64,000 bases of DNA from Nostoc sp. JL34 (GCF_017114945.1 NZ_JABXKQ010000134.1:1-64000); one strand, 5' to 3'. Positions 44,654 to 55,245 are shown, counted from the stretch's first letter. The notes: a model not told the origin generated them from the sequence alone. Numbers and translations are program-made.

Positions 44654-45994
44654 ATGCCGAATATAAATGAGATTGCAAATTCCGCCAAGGACAATGCTGA
44701 TAAGCTTGGCATTAAGAAATTCGACATTTATGGCTCAACAGTAGATGACACTAGCGTGCAAGTAGACCAAGGTGAGCCAAAACAAGTCAAAGCTTCAAAT
44801 CGCTCTGGTGTTACTGTTCGTGTTTGGAATGAAGATAATACAATGGGTGTCACCAGCACTACAGATGTAGACCCCAAGGGACTAGAACTAGCTTTGAAAA
44901 CTGCCTATGAAGCTAGTTTTTTTGGTGTTAAGGAAAATGTTCCTGATTTTAGTCCAGAGGCTACTGTTCCTATTCCAAATAAACCTCAGGATAAGACACC
45001 CCAAGCACCTGTTGCTGAACTCATAGAAAAATTGTTGGTAGCCGAAAAAGAATTACTGGCCGCTCATCCAGCAATTAAAGGTGTACCTTATAACGGTTTA
45101 TCGCAAAGAGATATTGACAGATTCTATCTCAATAGCGACGGCGCAGTAAGAACTGAATCTCACTCTTTGGCATCAGTTTATCTTTACAGCAAAACTGAGG
45201 AAGATGGGAAAAAACCACGCAGTGCAGGTGCTTTTAGAATCAACCAGAGTTTAGATAATCTAGATATTAATGGTTGCATCAAAGAAACAGCCGATAAAAC
45301 TATCAGCCACTTGAATTATGAAAAAATCAAAACTGGTAAATATCGAGTTGTTTTCTCAGCAGAAGCTTTCTTAAGTCTGTTGGGTGGTTTTTCTAATTTG
45401 TTCAATGCCCAAAGTATTTTGGACAATCAAAGCCTATCTACTCCTGATGATTTAGGTAAGCAAATTGCTTCTCCTTTACTTTCAGTTTATGATGATGCAC
45501 TTCACTCAGCTAACGTAGGTGCAGAAAGTTTTGATGGCGAAGGAACTCCTACTCGTCAGATTTCACTGATTGAAAATGGCGTTTTAACAGGATTTCTCCA
45601 TAGTGCAGGCACTGCTAAAAGGTTAAATACCCAGCCAACTGGTAATGCCAGTATTGGCGCAAAAGTCAGTGTCAGTCCCAACTTTTATCACGTTTTTTCA
45701 ACAGCAACTCCTGAGCAGGAGTTGAGCTTAGAAACGGCTGAAAATGTGATTCTTATCGATGATTTACAAGCTCTCCATGCTGGAGTTAAAGCCTTGCAAG
45801 GTTCTTTTTCTTTGCCGTTTGATGGTTGGCTAGTTAACAAGGGTGTTAAGACAAGTATTGAATCAGCAACTGTTGCTGGCGATTTCTTGGAACTCTTGAA
45901 GTCAATTATTTATGTAGAAAAAGAGCCAGAGTTAACGCCAGGGGGAGTTTGCCCAAAAATCTGGGTTAACGAACTGTCAATTACCGGTGAGTAG
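44654..45994 (+). CDS. tldE: TldE/PmbA-type protease subunit
   Basis: 446 residues, homologous in fold to TldD but without the HExxxH motif, as expected of the non-catalytic partner. Motifs include FDIYGSTVDDTSVQVDQGEPKQ at the N-terminus and SFDGEGTPTRQISLIENGVLTGFLHS, also seen in the family. ATG 44654 is used; the frame opens two codons earlier with TTG. It follows tldD and ends at a hairpin terminator shared with a convergent gene. Confidence 0.92.
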   Translation: MPNINEIANSAKDNADKLGIKKFDIYGSTVDDTSVQVDQGEPKQVKASNRSGVTVRVWNEDNTMGVTSTTDVDPKGLELALKTAYEASFFGVKENVPDFSPEATVPIPNKPQDKTPQAPVAELIEKLLVAEKELLAAHPAIKGVPYNGLSQRDIDRFYLNSDGAVRTESHSLASVYLYSKTEEDGKKPRSAGAFRINQSLDNLDINGCIKETADKTISHLNYEKIKTGKYRVVFSAEAFLSLLGGFSNLFNAQSILDNQSLSTPDDLGKQIASPLLSVYDDALHSANVGAESFDGEGTPTRQISLIENGVLTGFLHSAGTAKRLNTQPTGNASIGAKVSVSPNFYHVFSTATPEQELSLETAENVILIDDLQALHAGVKALQGSFSLPFDGWLVNKGVKTSIESATVAGDFLELLKSIIYVEKEPELTPGGVCPKIWVNELSITGE

Positions 45995-46005
45995 AAGTTA
46001 GTATT

Positions 46006-46056
46006 TGGGCAGTACCTACCATGATAAAATAGTGGGTATTGCCCATATAGATTTTT
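46006..46056 (+). terminator. Probable terminator of tldD-tldE
   Basis: Stem TGGGCAGTACC with GGTATTGCCCA (one G-T pair) and a T run at 46,052-46,056, 12 nt after the tldE stop. Confidence 0.7.
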
Positions 46057-47047
46057 AGTCGTTAATTGTTCCATCAGGCATGACCGCACCACGCAAATCT
46101 GCACCCGTCAGATTTGTACTACTCATTTCCGCTCTGATTAGATTTGCCTTACTTAAATTAGCACCAGTCAAGTTTGTTCTAGCAAGATAGGCATCAACTA
46201 AGTCTGCTTCAGTGAGGTTAGCCCCACGCAGGTTAGCCCTACTTAAATCAACTCTATTTAGCCTTGCAAAACTCAGGTTTACTCCAATCATCTGACATCT
46301 AGTCAGTTTAGCATCTGCCATAATTGCACCATACAAGTTAACACCTGTCAGTTCGGAATCAATGAGATTTGACCGTTCCAATCTAGCGTTCATCAGGTTA
46401 GCACCTTTCAAATTTGCACCTCCGATGTTAGTATCTGCCAGAGAGGCATTATACAAAATCGCTTCACTCAGGTTAGCATCACTCAAATCGGCATAACGTA
46501 GCGTTGCCTCACTTAAGTTAGCACCACTCAAATCAGCTTTAGACAAGTCTACACCAGTTAAATCAGCGCCCCGCAGGTCAGCCTTATGGAGGTTAGCACC
46601 CCGTAGACTAGCAGAGTACATTCTCTTCTCTTCTCGCAGGTTAGCACCACGTAGGCACGCACCAGTTAGATTTGCACCACTCAAATTTGCACCACGCAAA
46701 TCGGCATTCATCAAGTTAGTATCCAGCATATACGCCAAAGTTAAATTGGCGTTACGCAAATCAGCACCCTGCAAAGTTGCACCATGTAAATTAGCATCAT
46801 GCAAGTTGGCACTGATTAAACTTGCTTGATTTAGGTTCGCGCCACTTAGGTTTGTACAAACTAGATTTGCCTTATTTAGGATTCCCCGATTTAGATAGCT
46901 AAAAGTTAGGATGGCATTACGCAAATCTGCCTTATTCAAGGCTATACTGATCAAGTCTGCACCAAACAAATTTACCCCATTTAAGTTTGCCTCAATAAAT
47001 TTTGTTTCTCCATTTTCATATCGCTTCAAAAGTTCATTAGCATCCAT
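46055..47047 (-). CDS. Pentapeptide-repeat protein
   Basis: 330 residues, nearly all pentapeptides of the A(N/D)LxG type in one long ladder, so an extended right-handed beta-helix of about 14-16 turns. The ladder is broken once near residues 139-146 (EEKRMYSA), a likely loop. There is only a short N-terminal leader (MDANELLKRYENGETKF), a form common in Nostoc. ATG 47047. It lies 68 nt after an unknown gene on the same strand and may be co-transcribed with it. No function can be given. Confidence 0.9.
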   Translation of the reverse strand: MDANELLKRYENGETKFIEANLNGVNLFGADLISIALNKADLRNAILTFSYLNRGILNKANLVCTNLSGANLNQASLISANLHDANLHGATLQGADLRNANLTLAYMLDTNLMNADLRGANLSGANLTGACLRGANLREEKRMYSASLRGANLHKADLRGADLTGVDLSKADLSGANLSEATLRYADLSDANLSEAILYNASLADTNIGGANLKGANLMNARLERSNLIDSELTGVNLYGAIMADAKLTRCQMIGVNLSFARLNRVDLSRANLRGANLTEADLVDAYLARTNLTGANLSKANLIRAEMSSTNLTGADLRGAVMPDGTIND

Positions 47048-47114
47048 ATTTTTCCTATATCAATCACCATAACATTTCCCAATTTTGCCAGTTAAAGATA
47101 GTTAAAAATTGCCA

Positions 47115-47966
47115 TTATTCTTTGATAGGGGGTACAATAAATTGACAGGTATTATTGTCATCTTTGAGTCCCATTTTATAATTAGGATTAACTAGTGTTC
47201 TCATTTCTGGAGAAGAATCGCTGTTAAAGGGTTGATATCCGTTGGCACTGGATAATATATTGCCATAGAAGCCTCGCATAGATTGGATGATTGCACTAGC
47301 TGCTTGAATATTTTCATCCGGCTTTCCTAGAGATATCACAGCACTATTTAGTTTAGATTCAAGCTCTTGGAGAGTTGGACAAGTATCAAATAATCTCAGC
47401 AATAAATCATCAAGTTTTTCAGACTTCAGTTTCAACGAGTCTTCTTCATTGAAAGTAAATTTTTTGTAAAGTGCAGAAAATAGAACGATTTTAGCCCTAA
47501 GTGGATTAGTATACTTCATAATATTTTGGCGCAAATCAAACTGATTATATTGATGTTTGATTTGGTTGTTTGGAGATTTATCTATAGAATTTGATGATAT
47601 TTGTCCAGGATGATAAAATATTTTTTCCTCTTGATGAGGTTGATTTAATAATATTCCTGTTGATTCATCCGGCGTTATATATAGCTTCTGCATTTCATGA
47701 GAAATGACACTAGCGATTAGGGTGTATTCAGCTTGTTTATTAAGGGTTTTTACAACTTTAGATAAACGATAATTTAAATTATTGATACTTGGATTCAATC
47801 TGCATAATTCTTGAATTAATTCTTGTAATTTAAACCTATCTAGCGTATTTTCATCATTCTCCCAAATACTCTTACAAGCTGAGTAGATTAATTTTTTAAT
47901 CTGTTTTGAGTTTTCATGCTGTTCTAAATTTTTAGTTACTGCATTGAGGCTAGATATAGTTTTCAT
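47115..47966 (-). CDS. Hypothetical protein
   Basis: 283 residues, soluble, mainly helical, without a family I recognise. Two parts (about 15-95 and 150-235) look alike: both have a segment of the form lysine-rich helix, ...LKL..L...L..L.P....L...L...V..L, so it may be an internal duplication. ATG 47966 is chosen because GGAG lies 8-11 nt upstream; the frame opens two codons earlier at a TTG. It precedes the pentapeptide gene on the same strand. Confidence 0.7.
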   Translation of the reverse strand: MKTISSLNAVTKNLEQHENSKQIKKLIYSACKSIWENDENTLDRFKLQELIQELCRLNPSINNLNYRLSKVVKTLNKQAEYTLIASVISHEMQKLYITPDESTGILLNQPHQEEKIFYHPGQISSNSIDKSPNNQIKHQYNQFDLRQNIMKYTNPLRAKIVLFSALYKKFTFNEEDSLKLKSEKLDDLLLRLFDTCPTLQELESKLNSAVISLGKPDENIQAASAIIQSMRGFYGNILSSANGYQPFNSDSSPEMRTLVNPNYKMGLKDDNNTCQFIVPPIKE

Positions 47967-48433
47967 CGGCAAATCTCCGGCACAGGTATCAAGTAGTAAC
48001 AGATGATAGAACTAGCCTTTTCAAGGTGACTCGTAAAATCTCTTTCTCTAATCACTCTCTGTGTCTTAACTAGTTTATAAGTTATTTATTTCACCAAAAA
48101 ACACAGTGGAAAGTCTGAGAGCAGGAAACCTCCAGTTAGGCTTTATAAGACAGAAAACACGGATAATAGAGCTTTAGAGAGAAATTATTTTTCTAGAATT
48201 TCTCTCTCACTTTGAAAGGGCTGGTCTTATGTTATACCCTTTTTATCTAGCTTGTGTAGTCATATCGAACCACTTTGCCCAAGGTTGGAGTTGCTGATTG
48301 GGATTCAATACTTCTTGGATAAGAATGGTAGGTTGGGTTAAGCGGTAGCGAAACCCAACGAAGGGTTGATGATGTTGGGTTTCGTTTCTCAACGGTTCGG
48401 ACTCGTGACACACTCCACTGAATGTTAAATTCC
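47967..48433. other. Intergenic region with hairpins and a dispersed repeat
   Basis: 467 bp. A 10-bp hairpin GAGAGAAATT/AATTTCTCTC lies near 48,176-48,208, and a GGTTGGGTT...GAAACCCAAC repeat of the Nostoc type spans about 48,330-48,397. No gene. The pyrB stop lies at its right edge. Confidence 0.5.
48330..48397. repeat. Dispersed repeat (TAGGTTGGGTT type)
   Basis: Nested inverted units GGTTGGGTT / GAAACCCAAC / TTGGGTTTCG, related to the interior of the element at 42,400-42,536, here without clear ends. Confidence 0.6.
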
Positions 48434-49513
48434 TTAAACCTTACCGCTTCCTATCAAATACAACAGCGCCATACGAACGGCGACACCGCTGGTAACTTGC
48501 GATTGAATAAGACTAAATTCCGGATCATCCATCAAATCAGAACTAATTTCAACACCACGGTTGACTGGGCCTGGATGCAAAACTTTAACGTTAGGTTTAC
48601 AAAGTTGCAGCTTTGCACGTGTAATACCAAATAGCTGATGATATTCTCGCAAACTTGGTAGCAAATGAGCCGTCATCCGTTCTTTTTGCAGGCGCAAAGT
48701 CATGACAAAATCAGCATTTTGCAAAGCTGGTTCTAATTGCCAGTGGAGAAATAGTTTTTGATTTGGGGAGTGGGATGAGGGAGACGGGAAATGCGAGATG
48801 GGAGATGCGAGAAGTAATTTGTCTCCTTCTGCTCCCTGCCCTCTGTCCCCTGCCTCCTCCAAGATATACTCAGCAAATAACTTGGGTAAGAGGGTGGGTG
48901 GTGCTGCGAGATGCACTTCGGCACCACTGGCAATTAAACTCCAGATATTCGATCGCGCCACACGAGAATGGAGAATATCCCCAACAATGGCAATCTTTTT
49001 CCCCTTTAAAAGTTCTAGTCGGGGGTGATCTGGGTCAATTAAAGTACAAATAGTAAATAAATCTAGCAGTGCTTGGGAAGGATGTTCATGTTGACCATCA
49101 CCAGCATTGAGGACACTAACTTTTACACCTAGACGATCCATTTCAGCCGCGATCGCATTTGGTACTCCTGCCTCTCGATGGCGGACTACCATGATATCAG
49201 TTCCCATAGCTAAATAGGTTTTCGCCGTGTCGAGAATTGTTTCTCCTTTAGTCATAGAAGAGGTGGCGGCGGCGAAGTTAAGCGTATCTGCACTTAAGCG
49301 TTTGGCTGCGAGTTCAAAACTACTGCGAGTGCGGGTAGACGATTCAAAAAATAAATTCGCCACCACCTGTCCCTGCAAGGTCGGCACTTTCTTTGTCCGC
49401 CGTGATAGCACCTCTTGAAAACTGGCAGCAGTTTGCAAAACTGTATCGTATTCAGCGGTAGTAAAGTCAGCCAGGGAAAGAATGTGATGACGATTCCAGG
49501 TGGTAGTAGGCAT
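48434..49513 (-). CDS. pyrB: Aspartate carbamoyltransferase catalytic chain, with repeat-derived insertion
   Basis: Second step of pyrimidine synthesis: carbamoyl phosphate plus aspartate to carbamoylaspartate. 359 residues from ATG 49513 ([13 protein letters not shown]). The frame extends 58 codons further upstream, but that part is octamer-repeat DNA and is not taken as native. Motifs: carbamoyl-phosphate loop STRTRSSFE (59-67), HPSQALLDL (144-152) and [10 protein letters not shown] (313-322). Between AEYILEEA and [11 protein letters not shown] (about residues 221-253) lies a stretch of some 30 residues absent from the family and encoded by purine- then pyrimidine-rich repeat DNA. The enzyme is essential for prototrophy, so the inserted loop is probably tolerated. 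Confidence 0.93.
   Translation of the reverse strand: MPTTTWNRHHILSLADFTTAEYDTVLQTAASFQEVLSRRTKKVPTLQGQVVANLFFESSTRTRSSFELAAKRLSADTLNFAAATSSMTKGETILDTAKTYLAMGTDIMVVRHREAGVPNAIAAEMDRLGVKVSVLNAGDGQHEHPSQALLDLFTICTLIDPDHPRLELLKGKKIAIVGDILHSRVARSNIWSLIASGAEVHLAAPPTLLPKLFAEYILEEAGDRGQGAEGDKLLLASPISHFPSPSSHSPNQKLFLHWQLEPALQNADFVMTLRLQKERMTAHLLPSLREYHQLFGITRAKLQLCKPNVKVLHPGPVNRGVEISSDLMDDPEFSLIQSQVTSGVAVRMALLYLIGSGKV
48762..48860. repeat. Repeat-derived insertion within pyrB
   Basis: Purine-rich arm (GGGGAGTGGGATGAGGGAGA...), a short core AGAAGTAATTTG, and a pyrimidine-rich arm (CTCCCTGCCCTCTG...), the same plan as the recJ insertion but shorter and more diverged. In frame in pyrB. Confidence 0.75.
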
Positions 49514-49520
49514 AGAATTT

Positions 49521-49700
49521 GGGGAGTGGGGATAAGGGGAGCAGGGGAGCAGGGGAGCGGGGGAGCAGGGGAGCAGCACTTCTCTACGAGAGGCTGCGCC
49601 AACGGCTATGCTCTGTAACCGAAGAGAAGTAGCAGTTCTTTCCCCTCTGCTCCTCTGCCCCTCCGCTCCTCTGCCTCTTCTGCCCAATCCCCAATCCCCA
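49521..49700. repeat. Octamer-repeat composite element upstream of pyrB
   Basis: Purine arm of GGGGAGCA octamers (49,521-49,575), a core with CACTTCTCTACGAGAGGCTG (49,576-49,595) and a CTCTGCTCC-rich arm (about 49,645-49,680), then CCCAATCCC heptamers. It separates pyrB from mgtE and may lie in the pyrB leader. Confidence 0.85.
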
Positions 49701-49706
49701 ATCCCT

Positions 49707-51059
49707 TCATGTCGGTAAATGGAAAACGTTTAAAGCTAAAGAAATTAGGCTGAGGAAAGTTAAAAACCCAATTGTATCTAGCATTGTAGTCACTAATGGG
49801 CCACTAACCAAAGCAGGGTCAAGTTTCAAGCGTTTCAAACCCATTGGCAGTAAAGTACCAAGTGTAACAGCCACAATTGTATTAGTTGCCATTACCATGC
49901 CGGCAATTAAAGCCACCCATCGTTCTTGGGGTCGCGCCCAAATTAAAGAAAGCAGTATCATAGTCGTGGCTAAAGCTAGGGCTGTACCTAAACCAGCTAG
50001 AAGTTCCTTGCGGAGAATTTTCAAGGTATCTTTGGGTGTTACCTCTCCCACTCCCAAGCCCCGAATTGTTACTGTTAAGGATTGAATACCGACAGTACCA
50101 CCAGTGTTAGAAAAAATCGGCATGATTACTGCTAGAACTGGGACTGCGGCAATTACAGATTGAAAAGGCGCGATCGCACTGGCAGCACCAATATATAGTG
50201 CCATGATCCCCAACAGCCAAGGCAAGCGGTTACGGATGGTAAGTAAGGGAGAGGATAAAGCTGCTTCATCACCACTCACCCCCCCCAGTTTTTGGATATC
50301 TTCTGTGGCTTCCTCTTCCAAAATATCCATAACATCATCAATGGTGACAATGCCAACCAATCGGTCTTCCCGATCAACTACGGGGATAGCGATTAAGTCG
50401 TAGCGCTGCATGATTCGCGCCACTTCTTCTTGAGGGGTTTCAGTTGTCACCTTAATGACGCGATCGCTAGCGATATCTTTGATGAAAACATCGGGAAAGG
50501 TAAACAGCAATTGGCGCAGTGAAACTACTCTTACCAGCGTCCGGTTGTCGTCTGTGACGTAGGCATAGTAAATAGTCTCCTTGTCTTCATCCTGACGGCG
50601 GATCTTGCTCAAGGCTTCACCGACAGTCAATCCTTGACGCAACCGGACATATTCGGTTGTCATTACCCGCCCAGCCGTGCCTTCTGGATAGCCGAGAATC
50701 GTTGCTGTTGCTTGCCTTTCTTCTTGACTCAGTTCTTGTAATAGCCGTTTGATTACCCCAGCTGGTAGTTCATCAAACAATTCTGCCCGTTCGTCGGGAC
50801 TCATGGCTTCTACAAGTTGCACTACCTGGACATCATGCAGAGAATTAATTAGTTCTTCCTGCACTTCTGTGGGCAGATATTCAAATACATCAATTGCCTG
50901 AGCTTTGTTGAGTAAACGGAATGCGATCGCCCGTTGTTTTTCAGGCAATTGTGTAATGTAGTCTCCCACATCCACAGGTTGCAAGCGATTTAAATCCCAT
51001 TTCAATTGGTTTAAATCGGTAGTATCAGTTAGCAAATCACGAATATCTTGTGTGAGCAT
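49707..51059 (-). CDS. mgtE: Magnesium transporter MgtE
   Basis: 450-residue Mg2+ channel. Order: MgtE N-terminal helical domain (about 10-130), two CBS domains (about 135-255; [17 protein letters not shown] and [31 protein letters not shown]), and five membrane helices (about 285-450) with the pore motif [15 protein letters not shown]. Magnesium bound by the N and CBS domains closes the pore (family knowledge). ATG 51059 with AGGAG about 10 nt upstream; a hairpin lies just before this site. It reads toward pyrB over the octamer repeat. Confidence 0.95.
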   Translation of the reverse strand: MLTQDIRDLLTDTTDLNQLKWDLNRLQPVDVGDYITQLPEKQRAIAFRLLNKAQAIDVFEYLPTEVQEELINSLHDVQVVQLVEAMSPDERAELFDELPAGVIKRLLQELSQEERQATATILGYPEGTAGRVMTTEYVRLRQGLTVGEALSKIRRQDEDKETIYYAYVTDDNRTLVRVVSLRQLLFTFPDVFIKDIASDRVIKVTTETPQEEVARIMQRYDLIAIPVVDREDRLVGIVTIDDVMDILEEEATEDIQKLGGVSGDEAALSSPLLTIRNRLPWLLGIMALYIGAASAIAPFQSVIAAVPVLAVIMPIFSNTGGTVGIQSLTVTIRGLGVGEVTPKDTLKILRKELLAGLGTALALATTMILLSLIWARPQERWVALIAGMVMATNTIVAVTLGTLLPMGLKRLKLDPALVSGPLVTTMLDTIGFLTFLSLISLALNVFHLPT

Positions 51060-51075
51060 GAGATATATCTCCTAA

Positions 51076-51096
51076 GTCTCCCCCGCGCTGGGAGAC
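51076..51096 (-). promoter_or_regulatory. Hairpin next to the mgtE ribosome-binding site
   Basis: GTCTCCC and GGGGAGAC arms just upstream of AGGAG in the mgtE leader. It could mask or expose the ribosome-binding site. I see no match to the M-box magnesium riboswitch. Confidence 0.4.
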
Positions 51097-51294
51097 TTCC
51101 TCGCCAGCTCAGAGGAGGTTGATACTGCCATCTGGTGGACTATTGCCCATAAAATTTCAACAATTCAATATCGATATCTAAATTAAGGATTAAGGCATCG
51201 CTGTTCATCATCCTAACCCGGAATAGCACTCTCCGGTAGATACTGAGATATCAGTATTGAGTACTTATAATATTTATGACTAACGACTAACTTC

Positions 51295-51320
51295 AATTCC
51301 CTGAGTTTCAGGGAATTTTC
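51295..51320. terminator. Hairpin with T run
   Basis: AATTCCCTGA, loop GTT, TCAGGGAATT, then TTT. No gene on either strand clearly uses it. Confidence 0.45.
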
Positions 51321-51943
51321 GTGTAACTTAAGGTAGATTTTACTACTGCTAGAAGTTATGTCAAGACAATCAACGAATTTACTCGCAAACTTCATAAAGT
51401 TAAAATATTTACAACATCATCAGTATTATTTGGTATCAAGCAACTTCATGCATAGTTACCTAGACGACAAAGAATCAAAAATGGGTTGGCAGGTTTTACT
51501 TCATTGTTGCGATAATGTGTTTGAGCTTTAGCGATCGCTTCAGATGTAATCTACTGTTGGTAGCCATTGGTTGGCGCGTGTGCAAGAAAGCGGGTATAAT
51601 GCGTCGCACCCACATCAGCAATAACTCGGTATTTGCCAGACGTTCACTTAACTTATTTAGCGTGAAAATTAGAGATAATAGCTTTCAAGAAGAAACTGAT
51701 ATATAGACAGTTTCTAACGTATAAACTCTCATCCGTAGTAATGAATATTTGCACAAATATTATATTTTAGTTTGCGATCGCTAAAATTAAGTACCCAGAA
51801 ACCTATTAACACGAGATAATAATAAACTCACATCACCCTCAGCTGTTGTCCCATCAACTATTACAGAACATGTTCTGGCGTGGTTTAGGTAATTCACTGC
51901 ACAGTCACAGGGTCGAATTTTGCAAGTAGTTCTGAACCAAATC

Positions 51944-54900
51944 ATGAAAACATCTACCAAATTGCTGGCTCGCTTGGACTATTACTACCAGCAAATCAAA
52001 ACGATCATCCTGACTCGGCAAAATCCGATTACTGGTTTACTACCGGCGAGTACAGCGATTACAGCCCACGGCGATTATACTGATGCCTGGGTGCGAGACA
52101 ACGTTTACAGCATTTTGGCTGTTTGGGGTTTAGGACTTGCATACCGCAAGATTGACGACGATGAGGGACGCACTTATGAACTCGAACACAGTGTCATTAA
52201 ACTGATGCGCGGGTTGCTATTTGCGATGATGCGACAGGCTCATAAAGTAGAAACATTTAAACATACTCAGTCGCTACTAGATGGACTGCACGCCAAATAC
52301 AATACCGCGACTGGCGATATTGTTGTTGGTGATGACGAATGGGGACATTTGCAACTTGATGCCACATCTATATTTTTGCTGATTTTGGGGCAAATGACGG
52401 CTGCGGGATTGCAAATAATTTATACTATTGATGAAGTAAATTTCGTCCAAAACTTAGTTTACTACATTGGACGAGCTTACCGCACACCAGATTACGGCAT
52501 TTGGGAACGTGGGAATAAAATTAATCGTGGTAGTGCTGAGTTAAATGCCAGTTCTGTAGGCATGGCAAAAGCTGCTTTAGAAGCTATCAACGGACTGGAT
52601 TTGTTTGGTGTGCGTGGTAGTCAAGCATCAGTAATTCATGTGCTACCAGATGAAATCGCCCGCGCTCGGATTACCTTAGAATCACTATTACCGAGAGAAT
52701 CTGGTTCTAAAGAAATTGATGCGGCGCTGTTAAGTATTATTAGTTATCCTGCCTTTGCAGTGGAAGATTTGGAGTTACGCGATCGCACTTTAAACGATAT
52801 TATTAATAAACTTGCAGGTAAGTACGGCTGTAAACGCTTTCTGCGTGATGGACACCAAACCGTTTTAGAAGATCATCAACGTTTACACTACGAACCGTGG
52901 GAACTCAAGCAATTTGAGCATATTGAATGTGAATGGCCGTTATTTTTCACTTATCTAGTTCTAGATGGATTATTTCGCGGCGAACAAGAACAAGTTAAAA
53001 AATACCAAGAGCTTTTAGAATCATTACTCATAGAACAAGATGGTTTGCGTTTATTGCCTGAACTTTATTATGTCCCAGCAGAAAATATAGAGGCAGAAAA
53101 GTCAGCACCTCAAACGCAACCACGTTTACCCAATGAAAATATTCCTTTGGTGTGGGCGCAGAGTTTATATTTCCTTAGCCAAATGTTGAGTGAAGGTTTA
53201 CTGGCGGTTGGTGATATCGACCCTTTGGGAAGACATTTGTGTGTAGGAAAACAGCGCGAAGCATTGGTACAAATTGCCTTATTAGCAGAAGATGAAGACT
53301 TACAGACAAAACTAGAAGTTCACGGAATTGAAGCACAAACGCCTACCCAAGTAGAACCAATTCAGGTGAGAAAAGCTGGAGAATTTTCAGCTATTTATAC
53401 CCAAATTGGACTTAACGACAAACTTGGGTTAACTGGGCGGCCAGTGCGGCGGCTGCGGAGTTTAACAACATCTAGAATCTTTCGGATTCGTGGTGAAACA
53501 ATTGTATTTTTGCCTTCATTTTCCGACTCTCAACAGTTTTATTTAACCCTTGATTACCATTTTCTACTAGATCAAATTAGAAGCGAACTAGCTTACATTC
53601 AAAAATATTGGAGCGACTTAGGACGTCCTACTCTGACTTTAATGTTAACGCACACCATGTTAGAAAGTGGTTCTGAAGCATTACTAGAACTGATGCAAGA
53701 ACTCAAAGATGGTGTTTGTAACGGCGTGCGGGTGAAATTAGGGCGGCTAAATCAGCTAATGCTAACAGCCGGAATCCAAAGAATTGATTTTCTCCCCAAT
53801 GCAGAATTCTCGCGATCGCCTGTGAAAAATGCTAGTCCACGTTGCTATTATTTAGCGTATCACCCTGAGAAAAACTGGCGCTTAGGACATACCCAAGAAT
53901 TTCAAATGGAGTGTGAAACCAACTTTGGATTATTACTTTCTCATTTGCGCTCATCAGAGAATATCTACGAGCAAATTGAGTTATTGCAAACTTTAACTCG
54001 CTTGCAGGGAATGGAATTTGATACAGGGTACGGTGGCCCAGGATATCGCGTCACCGTAGGCGATTTACTAGATGAAGTTTACACCAAAGCTGGAGATTTA
54101 GGTATTTGGGCAGTGGTACGGCGGGCTGCGGGGTTACGTCAAATGGTTGATATCAGCCTATCAGATGCAGTAACAAGTATTTTGGTGCGAGGTAAGCAAA
54201 TTGCTGTGGGTAAAGCTTACAGTGAAGCGTCCTTGATTACCGTACCCATGTCCCATGATGAAATTGCCGATAAAATTAATCATTTCTGTCGTGAGGATAT
54301 CCGCGATCGCGTCCTCACGCAAGAGATTTTAATCTATCTTGGCATCTTAATTCGCTCAGAACCCGAACTTTTTCAGGGACTACTAACGCTGAGAGTCGGC
54401 TATCTCATCTTATTGATAACCAGCGAATTAGCGCGGGAATTACACGTAACTCAAGATGAAGCTTATGATTACTTAATGCAACTTTCACCCTTTGAAGTGA
54501 AAATGCGCTTACGTCAGGTATTAACTGGATATACTGGCATGAGTAACCTGTTGCGCCAGCAAGAATCACTGCACGTCAAACAAAAAGAAAGTGATATTGC
54601 TTGGGTGGTGTTACCAGGAATCGCCGAAGGAATAGAAGTTCCGCCAGGCGGTTGGCGACGGTTTCGCCAAGCCGAGGGGGCGACGGGGCGCGTACCAAAA
54701 GAGTTTTTTAAGCAAGTTTGGCTATTAATGCAACATTGCAAGGGTCTAGTAATTGGCGATAAACTAGAGCGGCGCAATCGTTTAGATAGCGAGATAATGC
54801 TGTCGGAAATGACAGCTGGAGAAAGAAATTTTGCTCTGTTAGTTGAGCATTTACTGAATAAAATCGAAGCTCCAGAATACCGCCAAGTTAATATTGAAGC

Positions 54901-55150
54901 ATTGATCGAATTAGCTGCGATCGCCGCCAATAATCCAAAGCTGCAAATCGAAGAATATATCGTGTTGGATGTGTTAATTGGCCATGCAGTGCGATTGGCG
55001 TGGTTAGAGAATCATAGTCAACGCAGCGATCGCTATGATGAAGATAAGGCGAGTGCGTGGCGATCGTTTTACAACACCTCACCTAGAGATTGCGCTAGTT
55101 ATATTTTGAAGGCGTTTAGGTTCTTGACGGAATTTGTGAAAGATTTTTAA
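51944..55150 (+). CDS. GH15-like / phosphorylase kinase alpha-like protein
   Basis: 1068 residues from ATG 51944 (MKTSTKLLARLDYYYQQIK); the frame opens eight codons upstream with TTG. N-terminal (alpha/alpha)6 barrel of the glycoside hydrolase 15 type with ITGLLPASTAITAHGDYTDAWVRDNVYSILAVWGLGLAYR, the signature of eukaryotic phosphorylase kinase alpha/beta chains. The C-terminal half (about 560-1060) also matches that family. In cyanobacteria its substrate and role are unknown; a link to glycogen metabolism is plausible. Stands alone. Confidence 0.9.
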   Translation: MKTSTKLLARLDYYYQQIKTIILTRQNPITGLLPASTAITAHGDYTDAWVRDNVYSILAVWGLGLAYRKIDDDEGRTYELEHSVIKLMRGLLFAMMRQAHKVETFKHTQSLLDGLHAKYNTATGDIVVGDDEWGHLQLDATSIFLLILGQMTAAGLQIIYTIDEVNFVQNLVYYIGRAYRTPDYGIWERGNKINRGSAELNASSVGMAKAALEAINGLDLFGVRGSQASVIHVLPDEIARARITLESLLPRESGSKEIDAALLSIISYPAFAVEDLELRDRTLNDIINKLAGKYGCKRFLRDGHQTVLEDHQRLHYEPWELKQFEHIECEWPLFFTYLVLDGLFRGEQEQVKKYQELLESLLIEQDGLRLLPELYYVPAENIEAEKSAPQTQPRLPNENIPLVWAQSLYFLSQMLSEGLLAVGDIDPLGRHLCVGKQREALVQIALLAEDEDLQTKLEVHGIEAQTPTQVEPIQVRKAGEFSAIYTQIGLNDKLGLTGRPVRRLRSLTTSRIFRIRGETIVFLPSFSDSQQFYLTLDYHFLLDQIRSELAYIQKYWSDLGRPTLTLMLTHTMLESGSEALLELMQELKDGVCNGVRVKLGRLNQLMLTAGIQRIDFLPNAEFSRSPVKNASPRCYYLAYHPEKNWRLGHTQEFQMECETNFGLLLSHLRSSENIYEQIELLQTLTRLQGMEFDTGYGGPGYRVTVGDLLDEVYTKAGDLGIWAVVRRAAGLRQMVDISLSDAVTSILVRGKQIAVGKAYSEASLITVPMSHDEIADKINHFCREDIRDRVLTQEILIYLGILIRSEPELFQGLLTLRVGYLILLITSELARELHVTQDEAYDYLMQLSPFEVKMRLRQVLTGYTGMSNLLRQQESLHVKQKESDIAWVVLPGIAEGIEVPPGGWRRFRQAEGATGRVPKEFFKQVWLLMQHCKGLVIGDKLERRNRLDSEIMLSEMTAGERNFALLVEHLLNKIEAPEYRQVNIEALIELAAIAANNPKLQIEEYIVLDVLIGHAVRLAWLENHSQRSDRYDEDKASAWRSFYNTSPRDCASYILKAFRFLTEFVKDF

Positions 55151-55245
55151 ACGCAGAGGGGAGGCAGCGCATTGCGGGGGTTCTCCTTTGCGTTGAAAAA
55201 AAATATCCCCCACCTCCGATTCCAAAAGCAGGGGTTTTATTAAAA

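Larger units (their letters stand above)
51060..51943. other. Long divergent intergenic region
   Basis: 884 bp between mgtE and the GH15-like gene. Visible are the mgtE leader hairpin (51,076-51,096), a TACTGA/TCAGTA palindrome near 51,240-51,256 and a 10-bp hairpin with T run at 51,295-51,320. No gene is convincing. Confidence 0.5.

Noticed and set aside
49514-49687. 58-codon upstream extension of pyrB
   Set aside because: It is repeat DNA; the family N-terminus begins at the ATG at 49,513.
51515-51706. 63-codon plus-strand frame upstream of the GH15-like gene
   Set aside because: Mixed composition, no family resemblance, and no ribosome-binding site.
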